A stretch of 53,122 bases of DNA from Chloroflexota bacterium (GTDB lineage: Bacteria; Chloroflexota; Anaerolineae; Anaerolineales; Villigracilaceae): positions 1 through 53,122 of the forward strand of contig JACRMH010000008.1 of NCBI GenBank assembly GCA_016219545.1, in the 5' to 3' direction. This document shows positions 34,075-40,598 of this stretch, piece by piece. Under the pieces are notes generated by a model that saw only the letters and a program-made list of their open reading frames with translations, was not told the DNA's origin and made no database searches. The translations under genes and the position numbers were made by a program. The stretch's first letter is position 1, and each line of letters begins with the position of its first letter.

Positions 34075-34731
34075 ATGAAGACCACTACACTTTTGGTCAT
34101 TGAATCGAAACACGCAGAAATCCCTTCCTTTGCATCAGATTTGCAGAAGAAGGGATTTGATGTACAAATTGCCCAAAACGGAAGTCAGGCGGTTGCACGC
34201 CTGAAGGAAGTAAGCCCAAGCCTTGTTGTAATCAACGCGGCATCCTTAAGAAGCACCGGGTTGAGGATTTGCCAGTCCATCCGCGAAAAAGATCCGAAGC
34301 TCCCGATCATACTTATCCTGGAAGACGGGAATGAAGTCAGCAAGGATGCAGCCGATGCAGTGCTTGCACTGCCATTCACGGTTCAAAAACTTGTGAACCG
34401 TATCAAGCCGCTTTTACCCGGTGACGGAAAAAATGTTTTGCACGTTGGTCCTATTCGGCTTGACCTTGAAAAACGCCGTGTTCGCTGCCTCGGCAAAAGC
34501 ACAAAACTCACCCCCCGCCTCGTTACATTATTAAATCTATTAATGGAAAAACATGGTGAAGTTGTAGAACGTGAACCGCTCTTCAAAAAAGCATGGGAAA
34601 CAAATTACACTGGCGATACCCGCACACTGGATGTTCACATTTCGTGGTTGCGCCGCGCCATTGAGATCGACCCCGATAATCCCAAGCTTCTTAAAACGAT
34701 CCGCGGCGTTGGCTACCGCCTAGATATCTAG
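34075..34731 (+). CDS. OmpR/PhoB-type response regulator with a degenerate receiver
   Basis: This 218-residue protein has a receiver-like N-domain (1-118) and a winged-helix DNA-binding C-domain (about 125-218: HVGPIRLDLEKRRVRCLGK, LTPRLVTLLNLLM, YTGDTRTLDVHISWLRRAIE, IRGVGYRLDI). The receiver lacks the usual residues: the phosphoacceptor Asp is Asn54 (VVINAAS), the acidic pair is E10-S11, and the KPF lysine is Leu (LPF). It therefore probably works without phosphorylation, as an atypical regulator. No histidine kinase is near. Its stop codon lies in a palindrome shared with the methyltransferase gene on the other strand. Confidence 0.9.
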   Translation: MKTTTLLVIESKHAEIPSFASDLQKKGFDVQIAQNGSQAVARLKEVSPSLVVINAASLRSTGLRICQSIREKDPKLPIILILEDGNEVSKDAADAVLALPFTVQKLVNRIKPLLPGDGKNVLHVGPIRLDLEKRRVRCLGKSTKLTPRLVTLLNLLMEKHGEVVEREPLFKKAWETNYTGDTRTLDVHISWLRRAIEIDPDNPKLLKTIRGVGYRLDI

Positions 34732-35946
34732 TTGAATCTCCTTTCCTTGAACGGTTACTAATCGGATGCAAACTTTGCGTCCGATTTTTATTTTTAATTC
34801 GAGAGGAAGTTCGCCGCTTCGTACGTGACGTTGAGCCTGTGCAGCGCTTTTGAATATTTTCCCATCCCAATCAGGATCAACCTCCCAAAAATCCACATCA
34901 AGAGCAGTATCCAATATGACGGAATCCGAAGCCACGTGCACGCTGGTTTTCTTTGCATTGTGAGAGGTGGTGTTTTTTATTGAACAGTCACGTTCAAGTG
35001 AAAAAACTGTATTTGTTTCAGCAAGTCTATTCCGTGCCGTATACACAGCCCGGACAGCCTCGTCGCTCGTAATGAACTTGCGACCATTCTTCGCAGCAAC
35101 CACCGATGTCGTCCCAGAGCCGCAAAAGAAATCAGCAACCAGGTCACCTTCATTTGATGAAGCGCGGATAATCCGCTCCAACAACGCTTCAGGCTTTTGG
35201 GTTGGATAGCCGGTCCGTTCGTTGTGCAAACGTGCCACTACCGGGAAATACCACCAGTCTTCCGGAACTTTGCCGCGTTCAAGGTTTGGCACTTTGCCAA
35301 AACCCGCCTTGCGAGACGATTTGAAAGTTGTAACTGTATTAGGGCTGTAGGGCTCGCGGACGGCATCTGCATTAAAGGTGTAATCCTTACCTTTTGCATA
35401 TACCAGAATTGTGTCATGTTTGCGGTTGTATGCTGTCTTGATCGGAGATGGTCCATGGTATGTCCAAATGACCTCGTTTATAAAAACACCCTCTGCGCCA
35501 AACAATTCATCCAAAATCAAACGGGCATAAGCATCGGCGTGCCAATCCAAGTGCAGATATAGCGTACCCTTTGGTGAAAGCAAACGAACCATCAAGGCGA
35601 GACGTTCATACAAGAATTGCAGGTAAGAATCTAAATCAACCCAGGCATCGTGATAACCCTCGACCAATTTCCATTTTGAAGGTATACGGGAATCTTCGCC
35701 GCGCCCAACGCGCGCCGAAAATTTTCGGTTAGTAAAGAATGGCGGGTCGGCATAGATCAAGTCAATGCGCCCTTCATATTCTGGAAGAAGGGCGGACATA
35801 ATCGCAAGGTTTTCCCCGAGGATAATGCGGCTGTCAGGATGTGCCCCAGGATAGCCATGCCCCATCGGGTAGAGAATAGAATCTTGAATAAGAGCAGCAG
35901 GCTTAGGGTCGGCAAGATGCTTGCCCTTCCAGTCAAAGTTTGGCAT
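34720..35946 (-). CDS. DNA methyltransferase (beta-class N6-adenine/N4-cytosine)
   Basis: This 408-residue protein has motif IV first (IYADPPFF, D67-F70) and the SAM-binding motif I later (VADFFCGSGTTSVVAAKNGR, about residue 260), the order of beta-class amino-methyltransferases. GENLAIMSALLPEYEGRIDLIYADPPF, in part, is like the start of type III Mod-type enzymes. No restriction gene or Res subunit is next to it, so it is probably an orphan methylase for regulation or protection. The last 12 bases overlap the convergent response-regulator gene. Confidence 0.9.
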   Translation of the reverse strand: MPNFDWKGKHLADPKPAALIQDSILYPMGHGYPGAHPDSRIILGENLAIMSALLPEYEGRIDLIYADPPFFTNRKFSARVGRGEDSRIPSKWKLVEGYHDAWVDLDSYLQFLYERLALMVRLLSPKGTLYLHLDWHADAYARLILDELFGAEGVFINEVIWTYHGPSPIKTAYNRKHDTILVYAKGKDYTFNADAVREPYSPNTVTTFKSSRKAGFGKVPNLERGKVPEDWWYFPVVARLHNERTGYPTQKPEALLERIIRASSNEGDLVADFFCGSGTTSVVAAKNGRKFITSDEAVRAVYTARNRLAETNTVFSLERDCSIKNTTSHNAKKTSVHVASDSVILDTALDVDFWEVDPDWDGKIFKSAAQAQRHVRSGELPLELKIKIGRKVCIRLVTVQGKEIQLDI

Positions 35947-36018
35947 TGCGAAGCATATCCTTAGGATGAGAGGGTTTCAAATCTTTTGATTGGAAAATCT
36001 GAAATCCATTAAAAATAA

Positions 36019-37104
36019 TCAATAATGGATTTCCACTTTGGTGCCGACTTCCCCATGGTTGGAGATTGATTGGTTGGAGTGCGCAGGTTTCGCCCAACGA
36101 AAGAGCCAATTGGCTTCATTGCTGCGCATATTGATACAACCATGACTCATGGGGCTTCCAAAATTTTCATGCCAGTAAGTTCCATGAAAGGCGTGTCCCT
36201 GGTTGGTAAAAAAGAGCGACCAGGGGATTCCAGGAAGCACGTAATTATCCACATCGGCAAGCAGGTTACCGGCCGGACCAATACTAAAGAAACTATTTCC
36301 CATATGTTTGGATGGGATCTTATTAAGGATCTTAAATTTACCTGTTGGGGTAATGGTTGGAATGTCATTATCACCTGTTGGTCCGCCGGGGACACCGGAT
36401 GATATTTTGGTCTGCAAAACTATTGTTCCATTTTCGTACGCGTACAACATTTGCGTGGTCAGGTTGACTTCAATCAATTTTTGCTCATAGGGAAGATCAG
36501 GTTTGATCGGCTCAAAAACACTTGCCGGCAAAACACGTAGATATATGGCAGGCACATAATACGGGACAATGGTATCAAGTTCATCAAAGATGCGATACCA
36601 AGGGCCAGTGTAATCAGCCATTTTAGGACCTTCTTCTATCGCTTCCACCCAATGGACAGAGCCGTAATAAAGAGGCGGGGTGAGCGCCTTCCAACCATAG
36701 GTTTTACTGAACCAATACGGAGTCGCAAATGGAACTGTTAATTCAGTGAGAAATCTTTGTCCATCAGGAATAGCACTGACCGGTGTTTGATAAAGGGTCT
36801 TTACACGCTGGACACGTCCGCGATGCATATAACCGCCCCACACATGATACCAAACAGGGTTGTATGCCGGCTCTTTTGCCGTTACTTGTTCATAGACATG
36901 CACCAGTTCATCACGATACCAGGTAGATTCAATGCGGCTGTCATCAGTCGGCTCTCGACGCGCCACCATGTCCGTCGTGGCTACCCGCACAACAAAACTG
37001 TCATCGAAGTCCGTCAATCCGGGCAGAAAAGGTGAAAAGGCGAGTCCACCAAGAGTAAGCCCGCCAAGTTTAAGAAAATCTCTTCGTGAAAAATGTGATC
37101 GCAT
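36019..37104 (-). CDS. Tat-exported L,D-transpeptidase (YkuD domain), paralogue 2
   Basis: This 361-residue peptidoglycan cross-linking enzyme is related to the one at 18611-19762. It has a Tat signal (FSRRDFLKLGGLTLGGLAFS), an SH3-like part (about 40-100, TTDMVARREPTDDSRIES) and the YkuD motif HGTYWHENFGSPMSHGCINM, with the catalytic Cys in SHGC. It appears in the outer envelope space. TACAAT lies seven bases before the ATG with no Shine-Dalgarno, so the message is likely leaderless. The gap to the methyltransferase gene is about 70 bases. Confidence 0.92.
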   Translation of the reverse strand: MRSHFSRRDFLKLGGLTLGGLAFSPFLPGLTDFDDSFVVRVATTDMVARREPTDDSRIESTWYRDELVHVYEQVTAKEPAYNPVWYHVWGGYMHRGRVQRVKTLYQTPVSAIPDGQRFLTELTVPFATPYWFSKTYGWKALTPPLYYGSVHWVEAIEEGPKMADYTGPWYRIFDELDTIVPYYVPAIYLRVLPASVFEPIKPDLPYEQKLIEVNLTTQMLYAYENGTIVLQTKISSGVPGGPTGDNDIPTITPTGKFKILNKIPSKHMGNSFFSIGPAGNLLADVDNYVLPGIPWSLFFTNQGHAFHGTYWHENFGSPMSHGCINMRSNEANWLFRWAKPAHSNQSISNHGEVGTKVEIHY

Positions 37105-37111
37105 GAGGAAA

Positions 37112-37117
37112 ATTGTA
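37112..37117 (-). promoter_or_regulatory. -10 box of a leaderless L,D-transpeptidase promoter
   Basis: TACAAT ends seven bases before ATG 37104. Confidence 0.5.
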
Positions 37118-37155
37118 CCTCATAATGTTTAAGGTTTAATGAGAGTTCGGTGCAA

Positions 37156-37187
37156 TAAAAACTGCCTCCTGTTTCCAAGAGGCAGTT
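37156..37187 (-). terminator. Terminator of the SWIM-finger gene
   Basis: AACTGCCTC (37160-37168) pairs with GAGGCAGTT (37179-37187); a T-rich run follows on the minus strand. Confidence 0.85.
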
Positions 37188-37204
37188 CGTATTTCCCAGT
37201 TCAG

Positions 37205-37447
37205 TTAAGCGTCTACTGTTCCAATAATCATATCCTTGAGCAGGATCTCCAAAGCCATGGAATGACCACAACGCTTATGGGTAAGAAAAAACTCGCAATC
37301 ACAATTAAAAACGCCGCTATTGTATGAAACATGGTGCTCACTGTTATCGCCGTGGAAATTAAGGTCAAAATTGTTGAAGTAGAATCGATGGCGATCCTCA
37401 GCGTACCGTTTTGCCTTTTCTACCTTGCCTATCAGTCCAGAATCCAT
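37205..37447 (-). CDS. Small SWIM-type zinc-finger protein
   Basis: This 80-residue protein carries a CxC...CxH signature (CDCEFFLTHKRCGH) like SWIM zinc fingers, which mediate protein or DNA contacts. The N-terminal part (VEKAKRYAEDRHRFYFNN and FHGDNSEHHVSYNSG) matches the strand region that usually precedes a SWIM finger, so the protein may be a stand-alone domain. ATG 37447 was chosen for GGAG eight bases upstream; the frame extends further but runs back into the terminator of the previous gene. It forms its own transcription unit between two terminators. No partner is evident. Confidence 0.75.
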   Translation of the reverse strand: MDSGLIGKVEKAKRYAEDRHRFYFNNFDLNFHGDNSEHHVSYNSGVFNCDCEFFLTHKRCGHSMALEILLKDMIIGTVDA

Positions 37448-37477
37448 TTTAGAATCTCCTTTTTTGAGGGAATATAA

Positions 37478-37510
37478 AAAAAAGACACGCGGGGATATAC
37501 CGCGTGTCTT
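37478..37510 (-). terminator. Terminator of the sulfatase-fold operon
   Basis: AAGACACGCGG (37482-37492) pairs with CCGCGTGTCTT (37500-37510) around 7 bases, followed on the minus strand by T8. It is about 150 bases past the stop at 37661. Confidence 0.88.
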
Positions 37511-37660
37511 AATTAACAAAACTGTGACTTTCCATGAAATAAGCGCATATTGGCGTTACCTCGAAGTGTGGTGAGTATAGTACCTTTCACAGCGAGAGTC
37601 AACACGAATTTTTCTGCGCCAGACCTGGCTAAAATTCTATAATTCGGCTTCATTGCCGCA

Positions 37661-39187
37661 TTACAAATACCGTTTGTTGACCTGTTCAATTGAATATTCC
37701 ACCTGTTCAACCATCTGACGGGCTATTTCCGGTTCCATATCCACGATGTTGGATAGTTCCTCAGGATCTGACTCAATATCATACAATTTTATTAACTTTT
37801 GAGAGTTGAGGATCGAGTATCCAAAATAATAATGCAACTTATAGCGCCCTTTCACAAAGCCAATCGATGCTGATTTCACAGGGGAGTCTTTTTCCGTCTC
37901 ATAAGAACGCATTGAGTAAATGCCCCGTTCAGGAAGTTCGGATTGTTGCCGGTATGGAGGCAACACCTCCCCTTCCGACCACTCTGGTACATCCTTGCCA
38001 GTCACATGTGCCAGAGTAGACAGAAGATCAATCGCGCTAGTCTTCTCATATACATCCAGCCGGCTCTGACGACCGGGCTCAAAGATCATCAGGGGAACCC
38101 GAATTAAAGGTTCATATATTGCGTTGACCTGATGTCCTATATAACCTCGTTCAAATCCCTCGCCATGATCAGAGGTAAGGACAAGCCATGTATCTTCGAG
38201 GATGCCTGAGGACTCTAATTCACGATAAAGGCGGCCGAACTCCCTATCAACATAAAGAATATATTCATCATATATGGCTCTTTGTTTTCTGATGTCAAAG
38301 TCGCCGCCCGGTTCCATAAAAATATCCGCTGGTTTTAGGATATTTTGGTAGGCGTCTCTAAAGAACCTGCCAGAGAATTCAACTGGCGGCCTGTAAGGTT
38401 CATGCGGAGGAAGAAAATGAAAGTATCCGAGCATCGGCTTGGTAAGTTCGCCGAGCCTGCTTACCAGTTGGTCCACGGCATGTTCAAGCAAAAAGCCATT
38501 ATCCGTGTAGGATGTGGGCAGTCCTCTTGGAAACTGATCGTAATATCTTTCTACTTCCTTCCCTTCAAAATATGACAATAGCCGGGAGAGAAACAGGGAG
38601 TAGGAAAAATCATCCTTTTTAAATTCGGCGTAACGCTCCCATGCTACGGATGAAATATCCCTGTCATTCTTGAAGATGTCTTGAATCACTTTGTAAGAGG
38701 AAAACAGGCATAAATCCAATCGCGGAATCCATTCATCTATATTGGATCGAAACCCGTCAAACAATGTATTGACCCATTCATTATGCGAATAGGACATGCG
38801 ATGGTAGTCATTGAATACGGAAAAAATGGATCTGTCCAGATATTCGCTGGAAACCGTCGTATTAGGCTGCATAGCTCGGTGCGTCCAGGGGAGCGTTCCA
38901 GTAAGAATGGACGCGGTTCCCGGGGTAGTGTAATTACTGGCAGCATAATGGTTGTGATAAACCACGGCCCGCTCAGCCAGCTTGTTGATGGTAGGAGTTG
39001 TGTCCCTTGCATAACCATAAAGGGAAACATTGTAGGCCGACCATGCATCAAAAACGATAATGATCACATTTTTCTTCGTTTGAGGTGCTCTGATACCGAG
39101 ATTCTTTGCCAAGTTTGGAGCCAGAAAGCTAAACGGCAGCAAGCCGGATATTTTCAAGAAATCACGCCTGCTAAAGTCATTCTTCAT
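37661..39187 (-). CDS. Tat-exported sulfatase-fold hydrolase/transferase without Cys nucleophile
   Basis: This 508-residue protein has a Tat signal (FSRRDFLKISGLLPFSFLA) and an alkaline-phosphatase-superfamily core (NVIIIVFDAWSAYNVSLYGY, TPTINKLAERAVVYHNHYA, LTSDHGEGFERGYIGH). At the place where sulfatases have C-x-P-x-R, it has Thr87-Thr-Pro-Gly-Thr91. It lacks the Cys that becomes formylglycine, and the Arg. A Thr nucleophile is used by phosphoglycerol and phosphoethanolamine transferases, so activity on envelope phosphodiesters is plausible (inference). AAGGA precedes the ATG. It overlaps the upstream membrane gene (ATGA). Confidence 0.82.
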   Translation of the reverse strand: MKNDFSRRDFLKISGLLPFSFLAPNLAKNLGIRAPQTKKNVIIIVFDAWSAYNVSLYGYARDTTPTINKLAERAVVYHNHYAASNYTTPGTASILTGTLPWTHRAMQPNTTVSSEYLDRSIFSVFNDYHRMSYSHNEWVNTLFDGFRSNIDEWIPRLDLCLFSSYKVIQDIFKNDRDISSVAWERYAEFKKDDFSYSLFLSRLLSYFEGKEVERYYDQFPRGLPTSYTDNGFLLEHAVDQLVSRLGELTKPMLGYFHFLPPHEPYRPPVEFSGRFFRDAYQNILKPADIFMEPGGDFDIRKQRAIYDEYILYVDREFGRLYRELESSGILEDTWLVLTSDHGEGFERGYIGHQVNAIYEPLIRVPLMIFEPGRQSRLDVYEKTSAIDLLSTLAHVTGKDVPEWSEGEVLPPYRQQSELPERGIYSMRSYETEKDSPVKSASIGFVKGRYKLHYYFGYSILNSQKLIKLYDIESDPEELSNIVDMEPEIARQMVEQVEYSIEQVNKRYL

Positions 39188-39774
39188 TTTACAGATCCTT
39201 GAATATTTCTAATAATGACCACAACTAAAGCGACCAGATCCAAAACCAGATAAACCATCATTAAAAGCGAAATCTTATCTATGGCGTCTTTTAGAATCTG
39301 CGTCCCCTTTCTCGTACCCAGAACCAAATAAATGGTTCCAGCAATAATCGGGGACAAGATGGCCAACAAAACCAAATATACAGTCCTCCCCGGATGGGCG
39401 AATAAAACAAAAAAGGAAATGACTGAATCTGGAATAGACCACCCCAATGTTATATAAAGCTGGACCAGCATTGCGAGTATTGAAACCAGAAAAATCACCG
39501 CGCCCAATGCGGCGACCCGCAACTCAGAGCTCCATTTTAAGCTTATCAAAAAACCTAAAATGAACACTGCAATTGACAACCATATACTCTCCACGAATGC
39601 AAAGACCATTGCATATGAAAGAACGCCAATCGCATCCCAAGCATCTGTACGGGCATATACCCACGAAATATCACGGAAAGCGAAAATCATGGCCCAGACA
39701 TGCAGGGGAAACGCGCACAGGAGGAATAAAGTCCAAAGATTTGATCTGGAATAATATTTCGTAATGGGTTTCAT
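39184..39774 (-). CDS. Membrane protein of unknown function
   Basis: This protein of about 196 residues has five or six hydrophobic helices (about 15-35, 50-75, 84-110, 120-140, 150-170 and 175-195). No family is recognised. Its end overlaps the sulfatase-fold gene by four bases, so the two are translationally coupled and may work together at the membrane. The ATG at 39774 is 10 bases after the gpmA stop. It has no clear ribosome site, so it may rely on ribosomes finishing gpmA; a TTG nine bases earlier is the alternative. Confidence 0.65.
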   Translation of the reverse strand: MKPITKYYSRSNLWTLFLLCAFPLHVWAMIFAFRDISWVYARTDAWDAIGVLSYAMVFAFVESIWLSIAVFILGFLISLKWSSELRVAALGAVIFLVSILAMLVQLYITLGWSIPDSVISFFVLFAHPGRTVYLVLLAILSPIIAGTIYLVLGTRKGTQILKDAIDKISLLMMVYLVLDLVALVVVIIRNIQGSVK

Positions 39775-39783
39775 TGCTGCCAA

Positions 39784-40530
39784 CTAATTTGCTTTACCCT
39801 GGTTCGCAACCGCCGCAGCTTTCTTTGCGGCTTCTTCTGCGTCACCAAGATAATAGTTCTTAATTGGTTTCAAATCCTTGTCGAGTTCATAGACAAGCGG
39901 TAAGCCTGTGGGGATATTTAATTCAGTTATGTCAGCTTCAGAAATATTGTCGAGATACTTCACCAATGCACGGATGGAATTGCCGTGCGCAACGATCAAC
40001 ACGCGCCTGCCAGATTTAATTTCAGGCGCAAGCACGGAATGCCAGTAGGGCAGAACCCGATCCAGCGTGATCTTAAGCGACTCGGTGGCCGGCAGCTGTT
40101 CGGGAGTCAATGACGCGTAACGGCGGTCAAACTTCGGGTGACGCTCATCGGTCAACTCCAAAGATGGAGGTGGGACATCATAAGAGCGCCGCCAGATCTT
40201 TACCTGTGCTTCACCAAATTTCTCAGCGGTTTCCGATTTGTTCAAACCCTGCAGAGCGCCATAATGACGTTCGTTCAACTGCCACGCGCGGACGACTGGC
40301 AGCCATTCAAGATTCATTTCCTCTTGAACAAGCCCAAGCGTTTTGATGGCGCGCTTCAGCACAGAAGTGTAAGCGATGTCAAAATCATATCCGTCTTCGC
40401 GCAGCAACTTCCCCGCGCCGCGTGCTTCATCGCGGCCAAGATCAGTCAAGTCAACATCGGTCCAGCCTGTGAAACGATTTTCGAGATTCCAAGTACTTTG
40501 TCCATGACGGACCAAAACAAGTTTATACAT
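39784..40530 (-). CDS. gpmA: 2,3-bisphosphoglycerate-dependent phosphoglycerate mutase
   Basis: GpmA interconverts 3- and 2-phosphoglycerate in glycolysis and gluconeogenesis. The 248-residue protein has the phosphohistidine His9 in [39 protein letters not shown] and [15 protein letters not shown], which mark the dPGM type rather than a general histidine phosphatase. The C-terminal tail is Ala/Lys-rich and extended ([17 protein letters not shown]). AGGAG lies 6-7 bases before the ATG. It heads the gene run leading to the sulfatase-fold protein. Confidence 0.96.
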   Translation of the reverse strand: MYKLVLVRHGQSTWNLENRFTGWTDVDLTDLGRDEARGAGKLLREDGYDFDIAYTSVLKRAIKTLGLVQEEMNLEWLPVVRAWQLNERHYGALQGLNKSETAEKFGEAQVKIWRRSYDVPPPSLELTDERHPKFDRRYASLTPEQLPATESLKITLDRVLPYWHSVLAPEIKSGRRVLIVAHGNSIRALVKYLDNISEADITELNIPTGLPLVYELDKDLKPIKNYYLGDAEEAAKKAAAVANQGKAN

Positions 40531-40586
40531 GAATTACTCCTGAAAAAAGATGCCCGCGAATTATAGCCCAAGTCCATCCCTCATAG

Positions 40587-40592
40587 TAAAAT
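40587..40592 (+). promoter_or_regulatory. -10 box of a leaderless mutS promoter
   Basis: TAAAAT ends six bases before the mutS ATG; no Shine-Dalgarno. Confidence 0.55.
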
Positions 40593-40598
40593 CAAGCC

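Noticed and set aside
37014..37271. Open frame of 85 codons on the minus strand overlapping the SWIM gene
   Set aside because: It crosses a terminator and two real genes in other frames.
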